Counted from the stretch's first letter, positions 51,022 through 60,623 are shown. The stretch is 64,000 nucleotides of DNA from Catellatospora methionotrophica (GCF_011297335.1 NZ_JAAOTJ010000001.1:992001-1056000); one strand, 5' to 3'. Numbers and translations are program-made. The notes: generated from the letters alone by a model not told the origin.

Positions 51022-51387
51022 TTACCGCGAGCCGTCGCTGTGCGCGTCGGGAGGTTCGGGGTGGAAGAGGTCTTCGATCAGCTGGCGTGGCGTGACCGTC
51101 ATGGGTGCACCGCCCGAGTCGAGACCGGGCGCGGGCAGGTCCCGCCATCCTGCGATCTGATCGCAGCTGCCGTCGGGTGTGGTGGCCCAGACCTCGGTGT
51201 CCGCCGGACGCCAGACGATCAGTCCGTCGGATCGGTGGGATATCTCGGCCTTCATCGCGTCAGGGCCGCGGAATGAAAGGATGACCGTGCTCCTCGCCGG
51301 GAACTGGTACATCATGCCCTCCGGTTCTATCCAGAGGTCGAATGGGTGGCTGTCCGGCGAGGCGGACACAGAGAGCTGAAACTCCAC
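51022..51387 (-). CDS. Hypothetical protein
   Basis: The 121-residue protein (MEFQLSVSASPDSHPFDLWI start) is beta-rich in its first 85 residues (FPARSTVILSFRGPDAMKAE, DGLIVWRPADTEVWATTPDG) and then has a short helix (VTPRQLIEDLFHP). No signal peptide. The family is not recognised. It is followed at 49 bp by nothing conserved on its downstream side. Confidence 0.55.
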   Translation of the reverse strand: MEFQLSVSASPDSHPFDLWIEPEGMMYQFPARSTVILSFRGPDAMKAEISHRSDGLIVWRPADTEVWATTPDGSCDQIAGWRDLPAPGLDSGGAPMTVTPRQLIEDLFHPEPPDAHSDGSR

Positions 51388-51459
51388 GCGGAGATCCTGC
51401 CATGCCTCACGACCTCCGCTCCGGCGAGGCGACGAATGTGCCGGTCCGTTGACGCCGGG

Positions 51460-52074
51460 TTACGGCAGAGCCCCGTCGAGCAGCCAGCGCGCGTAGAAGT
51501 GCTCAGCATCCGTGATGCGATCGAGCTGGTCGATGCCCTTGAGCGTGTCGGGGCGGCGCGGACGTTGCTCGCAGAGTCGCACCACCTCATCGGCGTTTCG
51601 CTCCAGCAGCGCCTGTTCGATCCGGCGGCAGTACGCGAGCCAGCTGGCAGATGCCGTCAATGCGACATGTTCGAGCGCCTGGCGTAGAGCCGCTCCGCAC
51701 AGGTCCGCCGTCTCGACCGTGCGGATCGACCATCGGTCCGTCCACGGCATGCCGTCGGAGTGCTCAGGTGGCGGCCGAAGGCGTCCATGCCATCGAGCGT
51801 CGGACGCAGTCGGATGGCTGCGGAACCGCGCGTCGCCGAACTGGGCTTCGCGGAACCTCAACCATCGACTGGTCGATACTCCGACGTTCACGTAGAACAT
51901 CGACTCGTTGATCCCACTGCCCATGGAACCCTGAATGTCCAGCAAGGTAGCGTCGCCGTACTCGTCGATCCTCCGGAATGTGCCGTGCGAGCGCACGAAG
52001 CCACGTTCACGTAGCGGTGGAGCGAGAATAGTCTTGATCATGTCGAGGTATGCACGTCGGACCAGGCGTTCCAC
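51460..52074 (-). CDS. DUF4304 family protein
   Basis: GTG 52074 (VERLVRRAYLDMIKTILAPP) was chosen; the open frame upstream is not conserved-looking. The 204-residue protein starts with the DUF4304 signature, LAPPLRERGFVRSHGTFRRI, then LLDIQGSMGSGINESMFYVN, VGVS. DUF4304 proteins are small cytoplasmic proteins of unknown function, frequent in toxin/immunity neighbourhoods. A C-terminal helical part (LLERNADEVVRLCEQRPRRP) is additional. Confidence 0.75.
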   Translation of the reverse strand: MERLVRRAYLDMIKTILAPPLRERGFVRSHGTFRRIDEYGDATLLDIQGSMGSGINESMFYVNVGVSTSRWLRFREAQFGDARFRSHPTASDARWHGRLRPPPEHSDGMPWTDRWSIRTVETADLCGAALRQALEHVALTASASWLAYCRRIEQALLERNADEVVRLCEQRPRRPDTLKGIDQLDRITDAEHFYARWLLDGALP

Positions 52075-52245
52075 CCGGCCGAGACTATCGGAGCTGCCAT
52101 TACTCCACCGGTCCCGGACTCGAACACCTGATACGTTCGGCGCGGAGCAGAACTTGAGAACGGCACAGGTCGACTGCGGCGAACCGCAGCCCCCGCCCAT
52201 CAGCACACCTCGCCTAGCATCTCGTCCAGGAACTGACCACGTGCC

Positions 52246-52658
52246 ATGATCGCCTGCGTGACAGAGCGCGAGTGGGACACCCTGACAGCCATCGAGCGGG
52301 CATTCCTCGTCAACGCGATGGAGATGGACATTCTCCCAGGCGTATTCGGCGATCTCACAGAGGCCGAGCAGACTCTTCCACTGCATGACCTAGCCGATGT
52401 TCTGTTGTCGATCAAGGTCTGATCGAGGTCCGCCGGTATGCCAGCTGGGTAACCGACGACGGACGTGAAGGCCTGACTCCCGGTGACGTCGTCCCCCCGG
52501 CGGAGCTGATCCACGTCCTCGCGAACCCAACGAGCTGGGACTATCCAGAAGATTCCGCATGGGTCGGCGCACTGACCCTGGTCCGCACAGACGACGGCCT
52601 ACACCTCTCTCGCCTGTCACCTGGAGAGCGCTTCAGGTGCGCAGGCCCTCCGCTGTGA
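52246..52658 (+). pseudogene. Small hypothetical protein, frameshifted
   Basis: From ATG 52246 (or GTG 52258) the frame reads TEREWDTLTAIERAFLVNAM, EMDILPGVFGDLTEAEQTLP, LHDLADVLLSIKV and a stop at about 52422. The next frame continues GLIEVRRYASWVTDDGREGL, TPGDVVPPAELIHVLANPTS and ends at 52658. The two parts fit one protein of about 135 residues with a 1-nt indel near 52415. Family not recognised; HTH-like helices at the start. It overlaps the convergent lipoprotein gene by 26 bp. Confidence 0.55.
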
Positions 52659-53328
52659 CGATGATGGCCTTGTCGAACCACGTTGCGGTGTGTTCGACGG
52701 AACGGGTCCAGACGGCGACACATTGCACCACTCGGGTGTGCCGTAGGCAGCCATAGCGGTACGGGAATCGATAACCTTCGGGGATCGTCATGGTGGCGGC
52801 CACGGCGCGGCCGGGCAGGCCGACCTCATTCGGCAGCTCGACGGCCGCATGACCGTCGGTCACCTGGTCCGCCTCCACATCCCGCTCGCATTCGTCCAGT
52901 AGGTCGAAGAGTTGCCGCAGTGCCTCGGTCGCGTCGGCTTCGCTGGTATAGACGACGGTCTCCTGGTTGACGTTGGCGAAGTCCTGCGGTTCGGCGTCGT
53001 CAGGAGTGCCGAAGGCGTGCACCACGGCAGCCAGGCGCCGGTCCAGCAGCGGCACCGGTCGGCCGCATACGACCCCGTCGTAGTCGAGTTTCTCGTCCGA
53101 GTGTTCAGGCATCTCCGCCAGCCCAGCCAGGCGCTGGGTGGCTGCGTACCGGTCCCGGAGTCCGTGTGCGGCACCGCCGTCGGTGGCTGAGGGGGCGAGC
53201 AGAGCCGGAGCCGATGTTGCCGGCGTCGACTCGCTGGTGGCCGTGGCGGGGCCGCAGGCGGCGATCAGGGCCAACGGGGTGAGGAACGCCAACGGAACGG
53301 CCAGACGTCGCAGCATGGCAGCGAGCAT
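52633..53328 (-). CDS. Putative lipoprotein
   Basis: ATG 53328 gives a 231-residue product with a lipobox LIAAC (Cys25) after a hydrophobic segment; ATG 53316 is also possible. The mature part has Cys pairs (GVVCGRPV/DECERD and YGCLRH/VVQCVAV) and alternating helices and strands. It resembles other small actinobacterial lipoproteins with two disulfides. Function unknown. Confidence 0.7.
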   Translation of the reverse strand: MLAAMLRRLAVPLAFLTPLALIAACGPATATSESTPATSAPALLAPSATDGGAAHGLRDRYAATQRLAGLAEMPEHSDEKLDYDGVVCGRPVPLLDRRLAAVVHAFGTPDDAEPQDFANVNQETVVYTSEADATEALRQLFDLLDECERDVEADQVTDGHAAVELPNEVGLPGRAVAATMTIPEGYRFPYRYGCLRHTRVVQCVAVWTRSVEHTATWFDKAIIVTAEGLRT

Positions 53329-53514
53329 AGGCGACCGCCGACTACCTCGATCTTGGCGGCGGGTGCGGCTGTGGGCCGTCGGATGAACCCGGCAACGATC
53401 CTCCGAGTGGGGTCGGCGATGGAGTATGCCAGCCACCCTGACACCCATGGCGAACATCGACTCATGCATGTCAATATTGCTATGACTTGACTCCTACCTG
53501 CTGAGGGGCACGCG

Positions 53515-55602
53515 ATGATCGCTTGGAGAAGAGGTGCGGCATGGGCCGCAGTGCTGACGCTGGCCTGGGGCGGGTTGGCCGTGGCGCCGGTCGCGGCCGG
53601 CCCGGTGTCGGACGCGCCGTCGAATCCGTGGCAGCGGCGGCACTGGCCGCAGACCCAGCCGTGGCAGCGGGCGCAGGTCCAGCCCCGGATGTTCGCGGCG
53701 GACGCGCCGCGACCGATCGACCCGCAGAACTTCGAGCAACCCGACACCATGACCTGGGACGACTACCGGTCCATCCCTGGTACGAACTGGGCGAACCCGG
53801 CGGTGCGCGGCTCGGTGCGTACCTTCAAGGGCGCGCTGGTGCTGGTGGACTACCCGAACCAGCCCTTCGTCGTCACCCGGCCGGCGGGCTCCACCATCTA
53901 CGGCAATCCGACGGCCGTGCAGAACCTGCCGCGTGCGCAGGTCCCTCAGTTCTATAAGGACTTCCTCAACACGCCGAACCAGCTCAACCGCGGGCACACC
54001 ATCCACGAGTACTGGATGGAGGACTCCGGCGGCCGGTACGGGATCGAACTCGGGGCGTTCGGCGTGTACCAGATGCCCGCCAAGAGCCACCAGTACGGCA
54101 TCGAGAGCTTCCAGCGAGGCGCGGGCTGCCCGAGCGGTGATTCCTGCCAGCGTGACCTACGCACCGATGCCCGCGCCGCCTGGGTCGCCGCCGTCGGCAG
54201 TGCCGTGGTCGCCCAGTACGACTTCGTCTTCTATCTCAGCGCCGGGCAGGACGAGTCGTCGACCTGGCAGGAGTTCGGCGAGATGAAGTTCGCCACGAAG
54301 GCCGGCGTCACCGAGCCGTGGGGCCCGCCGGACGCCGGGCTGCCCAACTGGAACTACACCCGGTATGTCGAGTGGACCTCGTGGCAGGCGTCGGCCAACA
54401 TCTGGCCCAACGCCGGCGGTGGCAGTTCGACCCAGGCCGAGAGCTCCGGCATGTCGGTGTACGCCCACGAGTTCAGCCACATCCTCGGGATCGCCGACAA
54501 CTACAACAACCCGTACTCGACGCCGGCCCGGCGCGCCTACAGCGGGCCGTGGGAGATGCTCGATCGCGGAACGTTCAACGGACCGGGCGGGCCGCACAGC
54601 CGGTGGCTGATCCCGGCCACGGGAGGTGCCAGCATGGGCGCGCAGCACATGCTCCGCAACAAGATCAAGCTCGGGATCGTCGACGAGCGCAACGTGCTGC
54701 GGCTGTCCCGCAACGCACTGTCCCGCTCCGGGCTCGTGGTCGCGCGGGTCACCGCCCGCGCCGTGCAGCCCGGCACCACCGGGCTGACCGGCCTGAACGT
54801 GGCACTGGACGGTGGGGACCGCAGCCCCAGCTGCAGCGTCAGCACCGACCCGCGGTGTGACGGCGGCGGGTACAACAACTACACCATCGAGGTCGTGGAC
54901 CGGATGGGCTTCGACTCGTTCACCCCCGACTCCGGCGTGCTGCTGGCCAAGACGAAGAACAGCGACACCGCTCCGTTCATCTGGACCGTCGACGCCAACC
55001 CGCAGGACATCGACCAGACCGACTTCGTACGGCCCGACGGCACCCCGCAGAAGATGACCATCGGCGACTACCGGCAGCTGTCCGACGCGCTGTTCCACGC
55101 CGGCACCGACTCGGGCAGCGAGTACGAGTACGTCGACCAGGCCAACCGGCTGCAGGTGTACGTGCTCGACATCCAGCGCGACGGCGCCGGGGTCCTGTCC
55201 TACACCGTCGCCGTACGCTCGCTCGACGGTGCGGGCCAGCACCAGCGCGGGGTGGCCGTGTCCCCGGCCACCGCGCCGTCGGCACCGGCCGACGGCTGGA
55301 CCAGCTGCACGTTGTCAGTGCAGAACACCGGCCGGGCCGGGACCGTGCCCTCCGGCCACCCGGAGGACGTGACCTCCTACGTCGCCGCCGACGTGTACCG
55401 GATCTCGGCGACGACGACCAGCTCGGGATGGACGACCGCCCTGCCGTCGACCGTGGTCACGGCCAAGTTCGGCCAGACCGTGCCGGTGCAGGTCCACGCC
55501 AAGCGTGCGGCGGGTGCCGGATCGGCCGCCCAGATCCGGCTGACCGCGACCTCGGAGAGTGACCGGACGAAGTCGGCCACCGCGACCTGCACCATCGCCT
55601 AG
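53515..55602 (+). CDS. Secreted M6-family (immune-inhibitor-A-like) metalloprotease
   Basis: The 695-residue protein has a signal peptide (about 1-29, MIAWRRGAAWAAVLTLAWGG start), an N-terminal pro-region, and a metzincin-like catalytic domain with HEFSHILGIADNYNN (His318, Glu319, His322, Asp327 zone). TIHEYWMEDSGGRYGIELGA and YSGPWEMLDRGTFNGPGGPH mark the M6 family. A C-terminal beta-rich domain (from about 400) includes a Cys pair. M6 proteases degrade extracellular proteins. It is a separate unit with a terminator. Confidence 0.9.
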   Translation: MIAWRRGAAWAAVLTLAWGGLAVAPVAAGPVSDAPSNPWQRRHWPQTQPWQRAQVQPRMFAADAPRPIDPQNFEQPDTMTWDDYRSIPGTNWANPAVRGSVRTFKGALVLVDYPNQPFVVTRPAGSTIYGNPTAVQNLPRAQVPQFYKDFLNTPNQLNRGHTIHEYWMEDSGGRYGIELGAFGVYQMPAKSHQYGIESFQRGAGCPSGDSCQRDLRTDARAAWVAAVGSAVVAQYDFVFYLSAGQDESSTWQEFGEMKFATKAGVTEPWGPPDAGLPNWNYTRYVEWTSWQASANIWPNAGGGSSTQAESSGMSVYAHEFSHILGIADNYNNPYSTPARRAYSGPWEMLDRGTFNGPGGPHSRWLIPATGGASMGAQHMLRNKIKLGIVDERNVLRLSRNALSRSGLVVARVTARAVQPGTTGLTGLNVALDGGDRSPSCSVSTDPRCDGGGYNNYTIEVVDRMGFDSFTPDSGVLLAKTKNSDTAPFIWTVDANPQDIDQTDFVRPDGTPQKMTIGDYRQLSDALFHAGTDSGSEYEYVDQANRLQVYVLDIQRDGAGVLSYTVAVRSLDGAGQHQRGVAVSPATAPSAPADGWTSCTLSVQNTGRAGTVPSGHPEDVTSYVAADVYRISATTTSSGWTTALPSTVVTAKFGQTVPVQVHAKRAAGAGSAAQIRLTATSESDRTKSATATCTIA

Positions 55603-55622
55603 GGCTCTCACGGTGAGCAGTG

Positions 55623-55656
55623 ACGGCGGGAGCCGGCCGAGGCCGTCTCCCGCCGT
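55623..55656 (+). terminator. Terminator after the M6 protease gene
   Basis: Perfect 10-bp arms (55623-55632 and 55647-55656) followed by TTT, 20 bp past the stop codon. Confidence 0.7.
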
Positions 55657-55942
55657 TTCCGGCTCGGGCACCCACACTCGCCGGCCCGGCACGAACGCGT
55701 CGTGCGCGCGAGCCGCTTGAATGCGCCTTTTGTCCGGTTCGCCGAGTCTCGTCGGTACGGAGCGTCGGCTGTGGGTCATCCACTGAATCTCGGGTCCGTA
55801 TGCTCCTGCTCTGCCCCGTTTCGCGACCCTGGCTATACGATTAGGGATCGAACCTCCCTGTATCAGACATCGACGTCGGCATCGCAGAGCCGGCCAGCGG
55901 CGGCCCCGGTTCGACACACTCACCGAGGCATCGGAGCAGACC

Positions 55943-56815
55943 ATGGTTCCTGTACGGCACCTGACCGCGACCATCGACGGACAGCAGCTGTTCTACCGCG
56001 AAGCCGGACCGGCCGACGCACCGACGCTCGTGCTCCTGCACGGATTCCCGACCAGCTCGCACATGTTCCGCAACCTGATCCCGGCGCTGGCCGACCGCTA
56101 CCACGTCATCGCACCCGACCACCTCGGCTACGGTGAGTCCGCCCAGCCCTCGGTCACCGAGTTCGACTACACCTTCGACGCCCTGGGCAACCTCACCGCA
56201 GGACTGCTCGACCACATCGGCGTCGGCAGATTCGCCATGTACGTACACGACTACGGCGCACCCATCGGCTGGCGCCTGGCCATGCGCGCACCGGACAGGG
56301 TCACCGCGATCGTCACCCAGAGCGGCAACGCCTACATGGAAGGCTTCGTCGAGCCATTCTGGAAGGACCTGTTCGCCTACGCCGCGAACCCCAACCCCGA
56401 AACCGAGCCCGGCGCGCGCAAGGTGCTCACCCTGGACGCCACCCGCTGGCAGTACCTCAACGGCGCGGCCGACCCCAGCCTGGTCAGCCCCGACAACTGG
56501 CTGCACGACCAGACACTGCTCGACCGCCCCGGCAACGACAAGATCCAGCTGAAGCTCTTCCACGACTACCCGACCAACATCGACGGCTACCCCGCCCTGC
56601 AGGAGTACTTCCGCAGCAGCCAGGTCCCGCTGCTGGCGGTCTGGGGCGGCAACGACGAGATCTTCGGCCCCGACGGCGCACGCGCGTTCCAGCGCGACCT
56701 ACCCGACGCCGACATCCACCTGCTGGACGCGGGGCACTTCGCACTGGAGACCCACCTCGACGCCATCACCGGCTACATCCGCGGCTTCCTGGGCACACTG
56801 CCGGCCAAGGGCTGA
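55943..56815 (+). CDS. Alpha/beta hydrolase (haloalkane dehalogenase/epoxide hydrolase type)
   Basis: The 290-residue protein has HGFPTSSHMFRNL (oxyanion loop), GYGESAQP, nucleophile Asp103 in VHDYGAPIGWRLA, and a catalytic His in DAGHFALETH (about 267). An Asp nucleophile marks the haloalkane dehalogenase and epoxide hydrolase branch. It is cytoplasmic and a single gene. It is convergent with the flavoprotein gene (11 bp apart). Confidence 0.9.
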   Translation: MVPVRHLTATIDGQQLFYREAGPADAPTLVLLHGFPTSSHMFRNLIPALADRYHVIAPDHLGYGESAQPSVTEFDYTFDALGNLTAGLLDHIGVGRFAMYVHDYGAPIGWRLAMRAPDRVTAIVTQSGNAYMEGFVEPFWKDLFAYAANPNPETEPGARKVLTLDATRWQYLNGAADPSLVSPDNWLHDQTLLDRPGNDKIQLKLFHDYPTNIDGYPALQEYFRSSQVPLLAVWGGNDEIFGPDGARAFQRDLPDADIHLLDAGHFALETHLDAITGYIRGFLGTLPAKG

Positions 56816-56826
56816 ACACACCGCTG

Positions 56827-57453
56827 TCAGGCCTCGGCCGCGCCGCCGCGGACCTGGGCCCGCAGGCGCTCCAGCTCCTCCTGCATCGGCCCGATGACCG
56901 CCCGCAGCTCCTCGGCCGAGTAACGGGGCGTGATGTGCTGCTGGCAGTTCCAGTCGAACGCCACGACGGTGACGGTCACCGCCCGCTCGACCTTCGCCCG
57001 GTAGCCCTCGACCGTCAGGGCCTGCGCCAGCGACGGGTCGTCGCGCACGTCGACGACGCTGGCGTGGCCGAACACCTTCAACCGCAGCTGTCGCGGATAG
57101 TCCATGAAGAAGACGCTCACCCGGTCGTCACCGGCGATGTTGCCGACGCTGATGTACTGCCGGTTGCCACGGAAGTCGGCCCAGCCGAGGGTGTGCTCGT
57201 CGAGGACCTTGACGAACCCGGGCGGCCCGCCCCGGAACTGCACGTACGGCCACCCGGTGTCGGAGGTGCTGGCCAGGTAGAAGCCGTCGCGCAGCTCGAT
57301 GAAGTCAGCCTCGAACGCGGTGAGCGGATCCCGGGGCTCCCCGCCGCCAGGCACGCTGTCGCCGAGCCGCTGGGCTGCGGCCCGGCTGCCGTAGCGCTCC
57401 TGTGCCTGGCGGACGTGCCGGGTGAACGCGATCGAGGCGTAGCTCTCGCTCAT
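56827..57453 (-). CDS. Pyridoxamine 5'-phosphate oxidase family protein
   Basis: The 208-residue protein has the split-barrel FMN-binding pattern of the PPOX family: FYLASTSDTGWPYVQFRGGP, LGWADFRGNRQYISVGNIAG, DDRVSVFFMDYPRQLRLKVF. The C-terminal half adds a helical segment. Such enzymes reduce or oxidise flavin/F420 substrates; the family contains F420-dependent reductases as well. Cofactor unknown. Confidence 0.85.
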   Translation of the reverse strand: MSESYASIAFTRHVRQAQERYGSRAAAQRLGDSVPGGGEPRDPLTAFEADFIELRDGFYLASTSDTGWPYVQFRGGPPGFVKVLDEHTLGWADFRGNRQYISVGNIAGDDRVSVFFMDYPRQLRLKVFGHASVVDVRDDPSLAQALTVEGYRAKVERAVTVTVVAFDWNCQQHITPRYSAEELRAVIGPMQEELERLRAQVRGGAAEA

Positions 57454-57510
57454 TCCTCACTGTGGCATGCGGCGCCGGCCCCCAGGCCGAAGTCGGCGTT
57501 CAGCGCCCCG

Positions 57511-57800
57511 TCAGTCGAACAGCGCGCTTCTGACCAGGCGGGTCAGGTGCTCCTGCAGCTGCTGGGGGCTCATCTGAGCCACCGGCCCGACCCCGACGAC
57601 GTACCGGCAGAACCTGACGCCGATGAGCACCGCGCTGCGCAGGACCGCCACCAGTGGATCGTCTCTGAAGCCGTGCTCCATGCGGTCGACGTAGGCGGCC
57701 GCGACCCGTTCGGGCAGTGTCCGCGGGCCGCCCTCGACGACGAGGTCGACGTCGCGGGTGCCGGGCATGGCCGCCAGGAACAGCTGCTCCTGCGATCTCC
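57511..57800 (-). pseudogene. TetR-family regulator remnant
   Basis: The minus-strand frame begins abruptly with SQEQLFLAAMPGTRDVDLVV, the join between the DNA-binding domain and the C-terminal domain of a TetR protein (SKE.LF.A). It continues PLVAVLRSAVLIGVRFCRYV and VGVGPVAQMSPQQLQEHL. The HTH domain is missing and part of the ligand domain between LRSA and VLIG appears deleted. It stands just upstream of, and divergent from, the SDR gene that the intact regulator probably controlled. Confidence 0.7.
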
Positions 57801-57964
57801 AGCCACAAAATGTTCACCTTGAGGGTTAAATGACCTTTATCTGACCTTCATTGTGATCATCAGAGGTATGGAGATGCAACCTGATCGAGGAAGTAGCCAG
57901 GCACAGCTCGGCGACAACGTCGGCCGAACAATGAAGCGGCAGACGCCGCGGACGGGGATTCGAG
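57801..57964. promoter_or_regulatory. Promoter region of the SDR gene
   Basis: The A/T-rich segment 57820-57865 contains the direct repeat TGACCTTTATCTGACCTT and a TGATCATCA dyad. It is the likely promoter and former TetR operator of the SDR gene. Confidence 0.45.
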
Positions 57965-58717
57965 ATGAGCAAGCAGCTTGAGGGCAAGACAGCCGTGGTG
58001 ACCGGCGGAACGACCGGGATCGGGCTGGGCGCCGCGAAACGGCTCGCCGAGGAGGGAGCCCACGTGTTCCTGATCGGCCGCCGCAAGGAGCAGGTGGACG
58101 CGGCCGTGGCCGACATCGGCGCGGGCGCGACGGGCGTGGTCGGCGACGTCACCTCGCCCGGCGACCTTGACCGGCTGTACGCGGCCGTCAAGGCGCGCGG
58201 CCAAGGCCTGGACATCGTCTTCGCGAACGCCGGCGGCGGCGAGTTCGCCACGCTGGAGCAGGTCACCGAGAAGCACTTCGACGACACGTTCGGGCTGAAC
58301 GTCAAGGCCCTGCTGTTCACGGTCCAGAAGGCGCTTCCCCTGCTCAACGAGGACGCCTCGGTGATCCTGAACGCGTCGACGGCGGCCACCCGGGGCGCCA
58401 AGGCCTTCGGTGTCTACGGCGCTTCCAAGGCCGCCGTGCGAGCCCTGGCACGTACCTGGGCAACCGAGCTCGCGGAACGGAAGGTGCGGGTCAACGCGAT
58501 CAGCCCCGGGCCCATCGAGACGCCCGGCATCACCGGCCTGGCCCCGAACGAGGCCGCCGCGAAGGAGCTCAAGGACGAGTTCGCCAAGTCGCTGCCGCTG
58601 GGCCGCATGGGCCGCCCCGAAGAGGTGGGAAACGTCGTGGTGTTCCTGGCCTCCGGAGCGAGCAGCTTCATGACGGGCGGCGACGTGTTCGTCGACGGCG
58701 GGCTCAACCAGGTCTGA
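57965..58717 (+). CDS. SDR-family oxidoreductase
   Basis: The 250-residue protein is a classical SDR: cofactor motif VVTGGTTGIGLGAAKRL (TGxxxGIG), NAG motif DIVFANAGGGEF, catalytic Ser in NASTAATRG, YGASKAAVRAL (Tyr about 151, Lys), VNAISPGPIETPGI, and the C-terminal FMTGGDVFVDGGL. It is NAD(P)(H)-dependent, cytoplasmic. The neighbouring TetR gene is a remnant, so regulation has likely changed. Confidence 0.93.
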   Translation: MSKQLEGKTAVVTGGTTGIGLGAAKRLAEEGAHVFLIGRRKEQVDAAVADIGAGATGVVGDVTSPGDLDRLYAAVKARGQGLDIVFANAGGGEFATLEQVTEKHFDDTFGLNVKALLFTVQKALPLLNEDASVILNASTAATRGAKAFGVYGASKAAVRALARTWATELAERKVRVNAISPGPIETPGITGLAPNEAAAKELKDEFAKSLPLGRMGRPEEVGNVVVFLASGASSFMTGGDVFVDGGLNQV

Positions 58718-58728
58718 AAGCGCCGGGT

Positions 58729-58787
58729 GACTACGCCGTTCAGGCGGAGCTGGGCCGCGAGTCCGACTCCGCCTGAACGGCGTAGTC
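58729..58787. terminator. Perfect 21-bp inverted repeat
   Basis: Arms 58729-58749 and 58767-58787 are perfectly complementary; the loop is 17 nt. It begins 12 bp after the SDR stop codon and should act as a strong terminator. Confidence 0.7.
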
Positions 58788-58974
58788 GGACTCGAAATTT
58801 TCATCAGAGACCCATCCGTTCCGGCACGGCCTCCGAATCCCCGGTGAAGTCGGACTCACCGGAGTCCGCACGCAACGGCCGTCCTGGTTTCCGGCCGGAG
58901 ACGCCACCGGACCTCACCGTCGACGGCGCCCGCCGGTCCTACCCGGCGGGCCCTCTCCCGCAAAGGCCTCCACC

Positions 58975-60519
58975 ATGCCGATCAGCACACCCGCAGTCGT
59001 CAGGTACGCCCTCGCCGGCGTGCTGTCCGCAGCGGCCGGACTGGCCGCGGCCGAACTCTGCGCGGCGATCGTGCGCCCGGAGGCCTCACCGCTGATCGGT
59101 ATCGGTTCAGCGGTGATCGACGCGACCCCGACACCGGTCAAGGAGTACGCGGTCCGCACCTTCGGCACCTACGACAAGCCGCTGCTGCTGTCGTCCATCG
59201 CCGTGATCGTGATCATCGCCGCGGCCGCGGTAGGCGTGCTGGCCAGGCGCAGACCCAGGCTCGCACAGGCCGCGGCCGCGGGACTCGGCCTGCTCGGCGC
59301 GGCCGCGGTCCTCACCCGGCCGGCGGCCGAGCCGTCAGACGCCCTGCCGTCGCTCGTCGCGGCCGTCGTGGCCGCCTTCGCTCTCGGCGCCCTCATCACC
59401 CGGATGCCGGCCTCCCCCGGTCCGGCCGCGCCGGTCGGTGCGAGCACTGGCACCGTGGAGCCGACCGCGCCGTCCGGACGCCGCCGCCTGCTCATCACCG
59501 CCCTGGCCATCGCCGGCGGGTCGATGGCAACCGGCGCCCTGAGCGCCGTCATCCGCGGCCTCGTGTCAGGCTCCTCCGAACAATCCCGCGCGGCGATCAA
59601 CCTGCCCGCCCCGGCGCAACCGGCCGGCCCCCGCAACACCAGCCCAGGCTTCTACACCCCCGTCGCCGACTTCTACCGCGTCGACACCGCCCTGACCGTC
59701 CCCCGCATCGACGCCGCGCAGTGGCGGCTGCGCATCCACGGCATGGTCGACAGGCCCGTCACCATCGACTTCGACCAGCTGCTCGATCTCGGGCTCATCG
59801 AACGCGACATCACCCTCAACTGCGTCTCCAACGAAGTCGGCGGCCCGTACATCGGCACCACCCGCTGGCTCGGCGTGCCCCTGGCGCCGCTGCTCCGCCA
59901 GGCAGGCATCCACCCCGGGGCCGACCAGCTCGTGGCCCGCTCCGTCGACGGCATGACCCTCGGCATCCCCACCCAGACCGTGCTCGACGGACGCGACGCG
60001 ATGCTCGCCGTCGGCATGGACGGACAACCACTGCCGCCCGCCAACGGCTTCCCGGTACGGATGCTGACCCCCGGCGTCTACGGCTACGCCGGCTCCTGCA
60101 AATGGATCACCGAGATCGAACTGGCCCGCTTCGCCGACTTCGACGCCTACTGGGTCCGCCGCGGCTGGGCCCGCCAAGCCCCCGTCAAGACCGCCTCGCG
60201 CATCGACCGGCCCGGTGCCTTCGCGAAGGTCGCCGCCGGCACGGTCACCGTCGCGGGCGTGGCCTGGGCGCAGGGCCGCGGCATCCGCACCGTCGAACTT
60301 CAGGTCGACGACGGCCCGTGGGAACCCGTCGAGCTGCTGCCCACCGAGGGTAAGGACACCTGGGTCCAGTGGCGGCACCCCTGGCGGGCCACCCCCGGCG
60401 GCCACAGCCTGCGGGTACGCGCCACCGACGGCACCGGCCAGACACAGCCTGAACAACGTGCGGCCCCGTTCCCCGACGGTGCCACCGGCTGGCACACCCT
60501 GGCAGTCACCGTCGCCTAG
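58975..60519 (+). CDS. Membrane molybdopterin oxidoreductase (sulfite oxidase/YedY type)
   Basis: The 514-residue protein has a membrane region with about four segments (1-175), a second signal-anchor-like segment (about 168-195), and a C-terminal molybdopterin-binding domain: WRLRIHGMVDRPVTIDFDQL, LNCVSNEVGGPYIGTTRWLG (Cys283 is the Mo ligand), and GSCKWITEIELARF. A C-terminal beta-sandwich (EWxxxLPTEGKDTWVQWRHP-like, AWAQGRGIRTVELQVDDGP) completes the sulfite-oxidase fold. The catalytic part lies outside the membrane. Its partner may be a membrane quinone or haem protein, not visible here. Confidence 0.88.
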   Translation: MPISTPAVVRYALAGVLSAAAGLAAAELCAAIVRPEASPLIGIGSAVIDATPTPVKEYAVRTFGTYDKPLLLSSIAVIVIIAAAAVGVLARRRPRLAQAAAAGLGLLGAAAVLTRPAAEPSDALPSLVAAVVAAFALGALITRMPASPGPAAPVGASTGTVEPTAPSGRRRLLITALAIAGGSMATGALSAVIRGLVSGSSEQSRAAINLPAPAQPAGPRNTSPGFYTPVADFYRVDTALTVPRIDAAQWRLRIHGMVDRPVTIDFDQLLDLGLIERDITLNCVSNEVGGPYIGTTRWLGVPLAPLLRQAGIHPGADQLVARSVDGMTLGIPTQTVLDGRDAMLAVGMDGQPLPPANGFPVRMLTPGVYGYAGSCKWITEIELARFADFDAYWVRRGWARQAPVKTASRIDRPGAFAKVAAGTVTVAGVAWAQGRGIRTVELQVDDGPWEPVELLPTEGKDTWVQWRHPWRATPGGHSLRVRATDGTGQTQPEQRAAPFPDGATGWHTLAVTVA

Positions 60520-60575
60520 CCGCTCCCGTCTCGGTCGGCGTCGCCCCACCCGGCAGTGCCCGCGCGGGGGCAGGG

Positions 60576-60616
60576 CGCCGGCAGCGACGATCACCGGGGC
60601 GTCGTCGCTGCCGGCG
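60576..60616. terminator. Shared terminator between convergent genes
   Basis: Perfect 15-bp arms (60576-60590 and 60602-60616), 11-nt loop, between the molybdopterin oxidoreductase gene and the convergent large secreted-protein gene. Confidence 0.8.
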
Positions 60617-60623
60617 CGGTCGG

